Origin: Rallus limicola
Lineage: Eukaryota > Chordata > Aves > Gruiformes > Rallidae
NCBI GenBank assembly: GCA_022605955.1
Contig: JAKCOZ010000040.1
Span: 3,224,001-3,288,000, forward strand
Direction of reading: 5' to 3'
DNA: 64,000 nt
A program made the translations under genes and the position numbers. Under the pieces are notes generated by a model. The model made no database searches. It was given only the letters and a program-made list of their open reading frames with translations, and was not told the origin of the DNA. The stretch's first letter is position 1, and each line of letters starts with the position of its first letter. This document shows positions 47,003 through 58,300 of the stretch, piece after piece.

Positions 47003-50000
47003 CTGGGGAGGGAGGCATGGCACTGGGGAGGCTCAGGCACAGCTAGGTGTCGAGGGCTCTGCTCCTCCCTTCCCAGGAGGGTGCAAGTGTCCAGCAGTGC
47101 CAGCCGAGCACAGAGGGGTCCTCCAGGCACCTCTCCCACAGCTGGGCCACCCATCTCCTACCCCTGGGCCAGGCATTGCTTACCGATGGAATCCGTGGGG
47201 CGATGGTGGTTGGCAGGATCTGGGACTGCACTTTTTCCCCCTCCTTCTGAACCTGGAATGATGCAGCTCGGGGACACCCATCCCAGGGCCATGGGTCCCC
47301 CCCTTCCCAACATGACCCCAGGCTTTGTGTGTGCCAGGCTGGCGCTGCCCTGCTCATAGCTGGTCCCCATGGCACTTCCTGTCCCCATGGCATATCCCTC
47401 CCACTGCGTCGGACCCGGCAGCAGCACTCACCAGTGAGTCTGTTGGGGCTAGCACAGGTGGCCCCATGTTGGGACCTCTTCTCTGCACCCGCTTCACCTC
47501 CTGGATCAAAAAGAGAGGACAGTCCGATGGGGGCCTGTGCCCCCCATCAAGCAAAGGACGGCTCTGCAGGACCCCTAACTGCCTGTGCCCCTCACCTGGT
47601 ACTGTGGGGTGGAGGCAGAGGGGTCATCGCCAGCGAAGAGCGAGTCCGAATCCTCAAGCTGCTCAATGCAACACACAGGGGGACAGGTCAGGGGAGAGCT
47701 GACTGCTGTGCTGGCTGCCAGAGCCGCAGCCCAGAACTCCCTCCCCACGAGGGACCCCGAGGGTCACCCTCAGTGCACAGTACCAGGAGGCGGCTCCAGC
47801 CCTTGGGGGTTCGGAGGAAAGCACTGCTCCCTTCCCGCACATAGACCAAGCTCCCCTCGGGCACGGTGCTGCCCGACTTCAGCATCAGCTCCTTGGACCT
47901 GAAGACCCACGTCTGGCGCTGGGGAGGATGGAGAGATTCATGGCCTCGCTGCGGCGTGCGGGTCAGCCGGGCAGCCTGGGGTGCTTGGCTGCTGGTGCAG
48001 CCAGGACGCACCCGGAGATCAGTGCGGGTGTCTGATGGCTCTGTCCGAGGGATGTCAGCATCTGCAGAGCCCAGAGAGGGGGTCACAAGACACCCTGGTG
48101 AGGGGCTAGGTGCTCCCAAGGGAGCTGCCCCACAGATGGTGACACAAGCAGGGTGGGACAGCCAGCTGTGGTGCAGGGTGGCACAGCCTTGGCACCCAGG
48201 AAGGGATGTGAGACTTCACAGAAGGTGTTTCTGGGAAGGCTGGAGCCCCCCAGACACCAGAGAGACACTTGTACCTGCTGCCCAGCCTGCGTCAGTGGCT
48301 TCTGGCTGCTTGCATGGGGGCTGGCCACGGATGGGGTAAACCCTCTGGGAGCAAAGACAGACGGGTTTGCGGGATGTCCCTGGCACCATGCGCACTCACA
48401 AGTGTGCACAGCCTGTGCTGGACCTTACGTTGAGGTAGAGGAGACCTGGTGCTCCAGGGGGGCCGGGGGGACCAGGGGGGCCGGGGTTCCCAGGGGGACC
48501 TCGAGGACCCTGCGGTAGAGCAGTGTGCAGTTCAGACTGCAGTATTTCGGTGCTGCCTCTGAGAGGGGCAGCTATAAGACACCCCACTGCTGTCCTCCAT
48601 CCCGCCCGCTCTGTTCCCATCCTGGGGCTGAGTCTCCCTGGGGCAGGTCAGCCTGCGGACAGGAGGCAGCAACTCACATGGGGGATGATCGCTCCGTAAA
48701 TCTCTGTCTCATCTTTGCCACCCTGCAGAAGAAGAGAGAGAAGGTTGAGGCTGATCTCCATCCTCCCCCTCTCCATCCTCCCAGCTGGGGCCACGAGTCC
48801 AGTGGGGCTGCCAGTGGGATGAGATGTGGCAGGGGGCATGTAGAGCCACCCAGGCTCTGGCAGCAGGGTCCCCACAGCCAGGCTGGGCTCCCCAGGCACC
48901 CCTCAGCATGATGGTGCTCCATGAGCCCTGAGGACTCACCGTTTGGTACCCGCTGATGGGCACCCAGGATCCAGACTGGCCTTCGGTGCCGTGGAAGGGA
49001 AGGTGGCCTGGTTTGCACCCATGTTCCCCATAGCAGCACCCCTGAGTGAGCCGCAGAGAGAGGCACGATGAGAACCCGTGCTGGGCGGTGGGGACGAGTG
49101 TGTGTTCATGCTGTGTATGTGCACAGGTGTGCACATGGGTGTGTGCATGACTCTCTGTGTGTGCACTGCATGCTGGCATGGGCGTGTGCCGGGCTGTATA
49201 TGGGTGTATGCATGACTACTCATGCATGGGCTGCATGGGTGTGCATGGGTGTGCACATGGGTGTGTGCATGGCTGTGCAATCCAGTGTGTGTGGGGGGGT
49301 GTCCATGTGCATTTGTATGTACCCAGGGGATGGTGAGGCTTGCTGCTCCCCTGACCCCCCATGTCCCAGTCCATTTGACAGTGCCACCTCCCCCCACACC
49401 AGTGCCCACGGCTACAAACCCTCTCTCCAGGGTCGCCCTTCTCTCCCTGCAAAGAAAGCAGAGGGGTCCCGTTGGCACCCTGGCTCCGGGGATCCCTGCG
49501 TGCTCCCAGTGCCCTGGAGCTGCTTGGTCCTGGTGCTGATGCTGCTCCCAGGCCCTCGCTGCTGCCCTCCAGCACCCACAGTGCCCGTTCCCCCAGCTCA
49601 CCTTGGGACCGGGTGGCCCTGCTGATATGTGGTGCCCTGCGTGGCGCGAGTCACACTGGAACGAGAGGACGTGCTGGGGTGATGTAAGGACTGCCCCTGA
49701 GCACCCACAGCCCTGGTACCCCAAACTCACCCTGTAGTCTCCTGGTGGCCCTGGCGGCCCCATGGGACCGGGCATGCCTGGGGAGCCTGTGTCTCCGGTC
49801 CGGCCAGGGCTCCCTGGCATGCCTGGCAGTCCATATTCACCCTTCTCACCCTGCCGGCACATGGCGCATGGGGAGGTAAGTGTGGGGGCTTGGCACCCCC
49901 TGTCCCACACCAGTCTCCACAGCAGCAGGGCAGGGGCAGCCCTGGAGCCCCCTGATGGGCTTGGTGCTGGGGGCTGCGCCCCACCGGGACAGAGCGAGGG

Positions 50001-52342
50001 AGCCTGGTTGCTCCATCCACACCCCACTGGCTCTGCCCTGGCCCCAGAGCTGTGGACGACTGGGTTGGGACACCCTTACCTTCAGGCCAGGGAATCCTGG
50101 CTCCCCTCGGAGCCCTGGTTTGCCAGGGAGTGACGCAGGTCCTGTGGGACCGGGGGGTCCTTCGTGCCCTGGCACCCCAGGGAGGCCCTGTGGTCCTGGG
50201 AGCCCTGGTGCCCCTGGGGGTCCATCTGGCCCAGCTGAGCCTGGAGACCCTGGAGGTCCTTCGGCCCCAGGGAACCCAGGTGGTCCCACAGCCCCTGGTG
50301 GGCCTGGGGGTCCTGGCTGTCCCTCCCGCCCAGGGACCCCCGGGGGGCCTTCATGGCCTGGGTAGCCTGGGGGTCCAGGCAGCCCAGGGGGGCCTGGTGG
50401 TCCCCGGTTTCCTGCCAGGCTGGATCCTCCCAGTTGCTTGTCAAGTTGGAGGGAGAGAGGAGAGAGAGAGCAGAGATGGTGAATGGTCGCATCGTGTCCC
50501 CTGATTCCCCTCCCCTGGGCTGCCCAATCCCACGGCCACGTTCCCCAGCCCTCCCCATCCCTGGCAGGGACAGACACCACAGCCAACACCAGCACTGCCC
50601 ACCTCCCCCCAGCATCGCCTGCCTGTGCCCCCCACCCTGGAACTCACCTCATTCTGTGATCCTTCAGGAAGGGCAGCAGGTGCTGGTGGGCTCCTGGCTC
50701 CCCAGGTGCCTGGTGGTCCCGGGGGCCCAGGTGGTCCTGGAGGACCTGGAGGGCCCCGGGGACCCTGGTGACCTGGTTGCCCTGGGTTGCCAGACTTTCC
50801 TCTCTCCCCAGAGAATCCAGGCTGGCCTCTCTCTCCTGGGGACCCTCGGTCACCTTTCTCTCCCTGTCAGAAAAAGTGTCTGGCTCCCAGCTCCCAGCAC
50901 ATTCCTCCACTGGTGCCTCCCATGGGCACACGCTGCTCCCCTGCCAGCAGACACCCAAGTCTCCCCCCCAACCCAGACACTGAAGAGAGAAGGTTCTGCA
51001 CGGCCAAAAGAGCTATGGGATTCTCTCCCACATGAGTCCCCATGACCCCCTGCCCCTCCCTGGGAAGGGCACCACACCTTTGGGCCAGGAGGACCAGGAG
51101 GGCCGGGGCGCACAGGGCAGACGCAGCCAGAGCTGTTGAGCATCTGGAAAAGGAGAGAGATGTGAGCCCTGGAACTGGCTGCGGGGTGCAGCACGGGGGC
51201 CCTGCACCCGTCTCTCACCTGGGGGGCAGGGTCCGTCTCCAGGGCGGGGGGCACCCGCCGGGGCAGCCCCTTTGCTGTGGTCTGTGTGGAGGAGAAGTGG
51301 TGCTGAGTGTGAGACCCCCAGGCATCACACCCATCCCCCGCAGGACCATTCCCGTCCCACCCTGCCCTCGCCAGGGTACCCATCCTGGGTGCCCATCCCA
51401 GCTGCACCTCGCAGCCCCCCTCCACCACCTTGATCTGCAGGAACTCCTCTTCCTCCGCACTCCCCTCGAAGATCTCTGGGGCAGCCGTAGGTCGGTGCTT
51501 CTAGGACAGATGGGGAGAACTCAGTGTGAGGCTGGGGGAAATCCTGGGGGGCAGGTGAGACCCTCCCACTGCCGTGGGGGCCCACAGCCCACGGTGGGGG
51601 ACGAGATCCAGCACTGCTTAGGGGCTGCACCATGCAGGGGGACCTCAAGAATGGCCATGTCTCCTTTCCAAGGGGGCCAGGAGGGACACGCTGTCCTGCC
51701 CAGGCTGGTGCTGCTGTGCAACGGGGCACAGATAAGAGCAAGGACGTGGCGAGGAGAGTGGCCGGGGAGGTTGGGGGGCGGGGGGGGCCGGGGGAGCAGG
51801 GGGTTGGTGCTGCTCGGGGAAAGGCACCTGGCCTCGTGTGCGCAGTGGGGCATGGCCCGGGCCCTTGGCAGCCCCCCTGGCCTGGGACTGCCGGCGTCGG
51901 GGGGGTGTCACCAGCGGCGGCTTGCTCAGCAGCACCTTCCGTGTGGGCTCCACGCTGTCAGCGTCTTCATCTGAAGGAGCAAAGGGCGGGTGGGGGGAAG
52001 GCGGTGGCAGGGCCGGACACGGCCCCGGTGTCCCGGCGCTCCCAGGTCCCGGCACTCGCCGCAGCGGTGCCACCAGCAGTCCCACCCCGTCCTCCAGCCT
52101 CCCCCCCGGCGCTGCCCCCTCCTTGCTGGCGGGGGGTGCCGGAGTTGGGGGTGCCCCCTCCCGCCGTACCTACCTTCGCCCCATCCAAGGGCGGGGGCTG
52201 TGGGGCCGGTGCCCGGGTCCGGGGTGGTGTCCTCGGCGCCCAGAGGGTAGAACCACTGTGCCGTGGCGGGGGACAGGTGCCCGGCCAGCACCCAGAGGAT
52301 GCAGAGAGCGCCGAGGAGGCGCCGGGGGCCGCGGGACCCCAT
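46053..52342 (-). CDS. Multiplexin-type collagen with C-terminal endostatin domain (22 exons, 829 aa)
   Basis: Predicted secreted extracellular-matrix collagen of the COL15A1/COL18A1 class. The ATG is at 52340-52342 and the stop TGA at 46053-46055. Joining 22 exons gives 2490 nt. All introns are GT-AG except one likely GC-AG, and nearly all phases are 0, as in collagen genes. Layout: signal peptide, about 120 residues of acidic non-collagen sequence, interrupted Gly-X-Y blocks (about 158-505), a Cys-rich interruption, trimerisation domain (546-590), hinge and endostatin (658-829). Coordinates are in the domain entries. Unlike collagens XV and XVIII no thrombospondin-N/laminin-G domain is visible, and the gene spans only 6.3 kb. 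I know of no collagen gene between TOP2A and IGFBP4 in mammals. It may be annotated in birds as collagen XVIII-like; I cannot check. Confidence 0.9.
47184..48344 (-). CDS. Collagen exons 14-18: linker, NC1 trimerisation domain and hinge
   Basis: Exons: 48275-48344, 48012-48061, 47784-47918, 47596-47658, 47432-47500, 47184-47252, residues 506-657. The exon 47784-47918 encodes [16 protein letters not shown], then [19 protein letters not shown] and PKGWSRLL. This matches the multiplexin trimerisation fold, in which VPEG-(S/T/W)-L-(V/I) and a Gly-aromatic near the end are conserved in COL15A1 and COL18A1. The following 67 residues are a protease-sensitive-looking hinge with an acidic start ([12 protein letters not shown]). 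The 93-base interval 47919-48011 between two of these exons is stop-free and in frame (see findings). Confidence 0.85.
48429..51143 (-). CDS. Collagen exons 5-13: interrupted Gly-X-Y triple-helical region
   Basis: Exons: 51078-51143, 50648-50863, 50080-50436, 49731-49850, 49602-49655, 49420-49446, 48940-49041, 48678-48722, 48429-48509; all are multiples of three, several of nine (27, 45, 54, 81, 216). Helical runs include [56 protein letters not shown] and GEKGDPGER. Interruptions lie at exons 6/7, 9, 11 and 12. Exon 11 is a cysteine-rich break ([13 protein letters not shown]) that could form inter-chain disulfides. Several long imperfect interruptions are the hallmark of multiplexins. The exon 7 acceptor (ACAAG after a long CT tract) is the least typical. 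Confidence 0.88.
51219..52342 (-). CDS. Collagen exons 1-4: signal peptide and N-terminal non-collagen domain
   Basis: Exons: 52174-52342, 51828-51970, 51429-51500, 51219-51281, residues 1-149. Residues 1-29 ([21 protein letters not shown]...ATAQ) are a clear signal peptide with probable cleavage after ATA or ATAQ. The rest is low-complexity: acidic and Thr/Pro-rich ([25 protein letters not shown]), a basic [11 protein letters not shown] segment, then [16 protein letters not shown]. It contains no cysteine beyond the signal peptide and no recognisable TSPN domain. Long GC-rich ORFs in the same region are composition shadows. Confidence 0.8.
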
Positions 52343-52800
52343 TCCGCTGCCTCGGGCCCGGCACGGGGGGCTCGGCTCGTCCTCTCGTCCGCGCCGTCTG
52401 CGCCCGCGGGCCGGGCACGGCTCCCGCTGTTATCCCGGCGGGTCCCGCTCCGCCCGCCCCGCCCCTCGCCCGCCCCGCCACCCGCACCCCACGGGCCGCA
52501 TCCTGCGGGGGCTGAGCACCCACGCGGCCGGGTCACCGGCTGCCCCGCCGGCTGGGGGCGAGGAGGACAGCCGGGAACCGCGGGGAAGGGAGCCAGGGCC
52601 AGGAGCAGCCGCGGGAACCGCGGGAGGGGATGCTGCCTGGAAATGGGGAATGGAGGAGTGGGGGCTGGCAGAGGGCAAGGGGCATCGGCCGCAGCAATGC
52701 TGGGGCTCCGTGGGGTCTGCCTGGCCGCCGGTGCCTGGTGCCAGGAGGGGACAGAGAGGGGCTCACAGGTGAGCAGGCTGAGCCCTGGGGATGAGGGGTT
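52343..52800 (-). promoter_or_regulatory. CpG-rich promoter region of the collagen gene
   Basis: The CpG-dense sequence continues from exon 1 upstream to about 52.6 kb. There is no TATA box at a good distance. The start site cannot be fixed from sequence. Confidence 0.45.
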
Positions 52801-54749
52801 CAGGTCCTGAAGCAAGTCCAATACCTGTGCCCTGCAGCGTGTGCAGTCACCGTGTCTCACAGTGGGTGCCACTGGCCCTGTGTCTCCCTTGGCTGGGAGT
52901 CTCCAGCCCTCTCTGACCCCCAGCCCCACTTCTGCCCCTGCCCTGTGCTGCCCTGCAGCCTCCCCCCAGAGCTGGGGCAGCTCCTGACCCTGCTGGGGCT
53001 AGTTGCAGGGAAGCAGCTGGGGATCCCCCAGCCTCCAGATCCCCAGAAAGCTGAAGATGGGCAAGCCCAGAGAGCCCCAGGACTGGGAGCACGAGGCTGC
53101 CCTATCACAGGTACTGTGTGCTCAGCACCCTCCTTGGCTGTGGGGCAGTGATCTCCAGGTGGGGGGCAACATGAATGTGGGGTGTACCAGCCTGGGCTCC
53201 CTCTCCATCTCACAGGATGGTGCTGGGATAGGGGACTTGGAGGAGCTGTGCCTGAGCAGAGGGGGGGGGACAGCCTCCAACTAGTGCTGTGCAGCGAGCA
53301 CGTCTGGTCCCCTGTGTGCCATGCCAGCCGCCAGTGCTGCTGTGCTGCCTCTGCCCGCAGACACAACAGTCTCCCCACAGGCGCTCAGCAGTGCCAAGGC
53401 CTGATAAGGTGCTGCAGCTGGAGCGTGTCTGGGCACCTGTTTGGGTTTGGCTGCAGCTTGGACACCGTGTCAAGGCTGGTGCCTCTACCCTGAGTCATGG
53501 TCACAGTGCCACTGGGCCCAGTGGCGGTGCTGGGCAGGGGCACTGTGGCAGGTCTGGGTGCTGGCGCCTTGCAAGGCCCCTGCACTGTCTGGGAGGGGAG
53601 AAGGGGGGCTGGGAGCATGGGGGACAAGGACCCTGCCTGCCCACCCAAGTCCTGCCCACCTGCACATGTCCTGCCTGCACGTTTTCACTGCTCAGCACTG
53701 CACAGGAAAGAGAAGATGGTGCTGGGCACCACTGCAGCCAGTGCCACCAGTCCCTGAGCCTCAAGGTGCCAGTTTGAGCACCAGATGTGCTCACCCATAA
53801 GATGAGTTTGGGGTTCTCAGCCTGGGCCCTGTGTTACAGTGTGGCTCTGTCCTTGTGAGGGGGTCTGGATCTGCACACCCTGCCTGTGTGTGGCCAGGCT
53901 GAGGCACCTGGGGAAGCAGCTGTTTGCTTGGTGCTCCCCACCTTCCTCATCTTACCTGTCTAATCAGAGCAAATGAAACAAGGGACATCAGTACTGCACC
54001 CACATAGGGCCCTGCGCCTGCTTGTCCATCTGTGCTGCACTAAATTTCCGGAACATTTGGAGCTGGGCCCTGGAGTGACATCCCACCTCCTGCACCAAGC
54101 CCTGCTGCCAGGGCCTGGGGACTGGCTGGCCCTGCAGGGAGAGGAGCTGGGGCAGGAGCTGCTTACAGGGCAGGATCCCCTGGGGCAGCCCAGGTGCATC
54201 AGCACGGGGCAGAGCCCCCACCTCCCAGGTCCCCTTGAAGCTTTACCCGCAGTGGGGTGACAATGCTGCTGTGTCAGCGTGTCCCTGTGCATGCAGCACA
54301 AATCTCGCTGCAGCATGCAGCTGCTCCTTGTCCCATGGCATGAGTTCATCCAGTCTCTGTCTGACCCCTGGCCACAGCGGATCCTGTCTCTGGACAGGGA
54401 GAAAGACTCCCTGCCTCCTTGCCACCCATCACAGCAAGTGGGGTGCAGGGGTGGGGGTGCAGCCAGTGCAGGGCTTGGCCAGCCACCCCAGCATCCCAGG
54501 GCAGGGGCAACGAGACCGTGCCTGTGCTGGAGCTCCCTCCACCCCGGGCTGCCGCCAAGAACCCTGGGCGCAGTTCAAGAGGCACCGAGTCCCCGGGTGA
54601 TGCTTGGGGATCCTTTTCCCCCCGGACTCAGGGCCAGGACGTTGCAGGGACTCTCGGGGCCGGGGCGCTGCGGGAGGGATGCTGGGGCTCCCGGCTGGGT
54701 GCTCCCGGGTTTCCACGATAGCCACTAGGTGCCGGCAGCTTTCAACTTA
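52801..54749. other. Intergenic spacer, head-to-head collagen and IGFBP4 genes
   Basis: No exon, RNA gene or known transposon is recognised. The composition is GC-rich with many CTGG/GCAGG words; the short ORFs on both strands look random. Confidence 0.5.
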
Positions 54750-55399
54750 TCACCCGGCGCCCGTCTCGAGTGAGGCCCCGGGGCGGGGGGGCGCGGGGAG
54801 CCGGCGGTGCCGCCCCGGGGCGTCCCTGGCAGGCTGGGGCTGAGCTGCTTTACCTGCTCCCGCCGGAGACCGCCCGGACCCCCGACCCCCTCCTCCCCGC
54901 TAAGGGTCTTGCCCACGGACCCCGCGATGCATCCCCCGCACGCATCCCACACCTCCCAGTTCATTCCAGTTGGTCTCAGAACAGGGGCGGGGTGTCGGGG
55001 CGGCTGCCGGGGACAGCGAGAGGGTGTCGGGGTGACCCTCCCGGGGAGCGGGGGCGGGGAGCGGGCTAGGGGTGTGCGGCGCCGGGGGTCTCCGGATTGT
55101 CCGGCGCCGGAGCTGCCCCGCCGGCGGCCCCGGTGCTGAAACCGCCCTCCCCGGTGCTGAAACCGCCCTCCCCGGTGCTGAAGCCACCGGCAGTGCCGGT
55201 GCCGCCGCCGCCCCCGTCGGCGGGGAGCGGCTGTCCCCGGCGGCTTCCCGGTGGCGACGGGGGCGGCCCCGCCGGTGGCCCCGGTGCCGGCGGCGGGAGG
55301 TGTGGCCAGGGGCCGCATAAAGCCGCCGCCGCCCCGCGCCCGCCGCCAGCCGAGCGCCGCCAGCAGCGGACCGGGGCGCGGGCGCGGAGCGGGGCCGCC
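54750..55399 (+). promoter_or_regulatory. IGFBP4: IGFBP4 CpG-island promoter with TATA-like element
   Basis: A CpG-dense region leads into the coding exon. CATAAAG at 55316-55322 is TATA-like and sits 78 bases before the ATG, which would give a 5' UTR of about 50 bases. Longer transcripts starting further up in the island are equally possible. Confidence 0.55.
55128..55190. repeat. 21-base tandem repeat, 3 copies, in the IGFBP4 promoter
   Basis: The unit CCCCGGTGCTGAAACCGCCCT starts at 55128, 55149 and 55170; the first two copies are identical and the third differs slightly. (Unit given as CCCCGGTGCTG plus AAACCGCCCT.) It lies about 130-190 bases upstream of the TATA-like element and is a likely length polymorphism. 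Confidence 0.85.
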
Positions 55400-58300
55400 A
55401 TGCGCGGGGCCGCCGGGCGCGCTCTGCCGCTGCTGCTGCTGCTGCTGGCGGCGGCGGCGGGGCCGGGCCGCGGCGAGGAGGCGATCCAGTGCCCGCCGTG
55501 CTCGGAGGAGCGGCTGGCGCGCTGCAAGGCGCCGCAGGGCTGCGCGGAGCTGGTGCGGGAGCCGGGCTGCGGCTGCTGCGCGACTTGCGCCCTCGGCCGC
55601 GGCACCGCCTGCGGCGTCTATACCGCCCGCTGCGGCGCCGGGCTGCGCTGCTACCCGCCCCGCGGCGTGCCGCGCCCGCTGCACACCCTCATGCACGGCC
55701 AGGGCGTCTGCACAGACCTGGCCGACGTCGAGGCCATCCAGGAGAGCCTCCAGCCCCCAGGTAAGGCCGGCCCCGGACGGTGGAGGGGCGGGGGGTGGGC
55801 GCCCGGGGGCCCCGGCCTCTTGCCAGGTGGGTGGCACGGTCCCCGAGCAGCCCCCGTTTGCTCCAGCCTGCTCTGCGCTCACTGGGCAGGGGCTGGGGCT
55901 GGTAGGGCTGGGAATGAGGTGGGGGGTTCTGTGGGACAGGAGAGGACAGGATGGGATGGGATGGGATGGGATGGGACAGCCTGGGGACGGCTGTGCTCGG
56001 AGCGTGCCCCAGGGAGTAACAGTGCTGCGCACCCACAGCTGGGTACAGGGGGTCACATTCCTGCCATCCTGACCCACGGCCGGTGGCACCGCGCTCGCTG
56101 GGGACTTGTCACCCACTGTGCAGCCTGGGGGTCCCCACGGACCCTGGGGACAGATCCCAGCTGTCGGGAAGCTCCTGTTGCACGGTGACCCTGGCGCTGC
56201 CCCTGCCTTGGGATGCTGCCGGCAGCTCTGCCCACACCTCCGGGAGGAAACGGGAAAGAGGCCTCGGGGCACCTGCATCCCTTGTAGCAGGTCAGGCTGG
56301 GCTCTGCTGAGGGCTGTGTTTGTCCCGCGGCTGGGCCGGGCAGGGGAATGTAGGCAGCAGGCAGGGCTAGGCTGCAGAAATGCTCTGCCTGCAGGTTCTG
56401 CCCCAGGATCCTCTTGCAGGTGTTGGTCCTGGCCCCATCCCACCTCCGTGGTGCTTGGGCTGGGTCTGGGGGCCAGGAGCGGAGCCAGAGGTAGGAGCCC
56501 AGCCCCAGAGCTGCACAGACTGTGCTGCAGCTTTGACACAGAGCTGCTGCTGGGTGATGAGTGTGTAGACCTGGCCCTTGGGGCTGGCCCATTGGAGGGT
56601 CTGTATGCCGTGCTCCCCCTTTCCCAGCCCGTAGGCTGTGATGGGACCGCGCTCCCTGCATCTGGGGAGCAGCATCCCACCATGGAACAGTTTGTGAGCT
56701 GGTCTGATGCCACGTCCCCATGTGGGGTCAGCTGGAGCTCCCCGAGGATCAGAAGGGGCTGGAGCAGTGTGCCTCCCTGTCCATCCCAAAGGCCAGATCC
56801 CAGCTGCATTTCCCTCCTCTCCATGGGTCCATGGCAGCTCTGCCGGTGTCCCCGAGGCGAGGAGGGCCCTTTGCGGACAGGCCCCTCTGGCTGTTCTTCT
56901 CCACAAGCAGGAGCTGGCTGCGGGTGCTCAGCACAGGGTCCGCTGCAGAGACCCCCTGCCCTGCCTGTCTGCCCTCATCCCACATCCTGCAGGAGCTGTC
57001 TGGGCTCCCTGGCCCGGGGCTGCGTCCGGCTGCCAAGGCCTGTTGGTTTTGGCTGTGCCCCGTGTAACGCAGCATTTTTTCCCAGAGCTTTTAGGAAACA
57101 GACTTGCAGTTTTTTCCCTTCCTTCCCGTGGTGTTTTGGTCTTGCTGGGGATGGGTGGGTGGCTGTGGGAGCCAGGTTGTCCCACCGGGCACAACGTCTT
57201 CCTAGAGCATTGCAGAACACCCGTTTACCCGAGGCAGTGTGGCAGGATGCAGGCAGGACACCCTGCAGCACATTGCTCGGTGTGGCTCTGGTGGGAAGGT
57301 CCTGGTGGGACGTTGGAGCCGCAGGTCCCTGTCCCGCTCTGGCAGCCCAGACCCTGTGGGAGTGTGGGGCTGGGGGCTGCAGGCTCCATCGCTGGCATGG
57401 CCTGTGCATCCGATGGGTCCCCTTGGCGTAAGCAGCAGGAAATACAATGCTTGTTTAGGGGCAGAGGTGTATGGAGCAGGTGCCCCTGGCTGTGCCCGTG
57501 TCTCCCCTGGCTGAGCCTGTGTGGGTGCGGGATGAGGCTACAGCGGGCGGGCGGCTGGGAAGCAGTTAACGTGCAGCTTGTACAGTAAACACTTTGTCTG
57601 GGGGCTCAGCCCGGGGGGCTCTGCATTCCAGGGAAGAGGCTGGGATAGCGGGGGCTGGGCTGAGGCTGGCCTTTCCGAGGGGCTGGGCGAGGCTCCCAGC
57701 TTCATCGCCTGAGAAGAGCCTCTCCACTCACCCAGGACCCCTGGCATCTGTGGGACAGGACTTTGTAGGAAGCTGGGGAATGGGTGCCCATACTCCTGAC
57801 CTGAGACCCTCTCCTGGGGACCCTGCACAAAATCCCGGTCCTCCTCCTGCTCCCAGCCCTGCCAGATCTGAGCTGGCTCCTGGGGCATCCTGATGCTTGG
57901 CCAGAGCCCTGCGACAGGGCCAGCCCAGGGAGGCTCCAGCCACAGCTTTTTGGCACAGCTGCGACTTTTTGGCACAGTCCATGGTGCCTTGGGGAGGCGA
58001 TGGCTGAACCCGCGTGGCAGCTGGGAAGAGGTGAGGATGTTTTTCCCAGCACACACGATGAGTGATTTAATGCTGGGCACATCATTATGTCTGGGAAAAA
58101 CTGACCCCATGGTGTTGTGTTCATCCTGAATGATTGCTGGAGGCTGGGACAGATCCTATTCCCTGTGCAGCAAATGGGAGGGACAGTGGCAGCCGAGCCC
58201 TGGGTGCACGGGCAGTGAGGACAGTCTGGGTGCAGCACCCGGTGACGTCCATCCCATATATGTCCATCACTGCTGCTTTGCATCTGGTCAGGTCCCTGTG

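Noticed and set aside
48936..50027. Single 363-aa collagen-like open frame
   Set aside because: It reads through introns between real collagen exons; splice sites and Gly-X-Y phase define separate exons.
54725..56824. 699-aa open frame on the - strand
   Set aside because: It runs antisense through the IGFBP4 promoter and first exon, is low-complexity, and has no recognisable domain or splice context.
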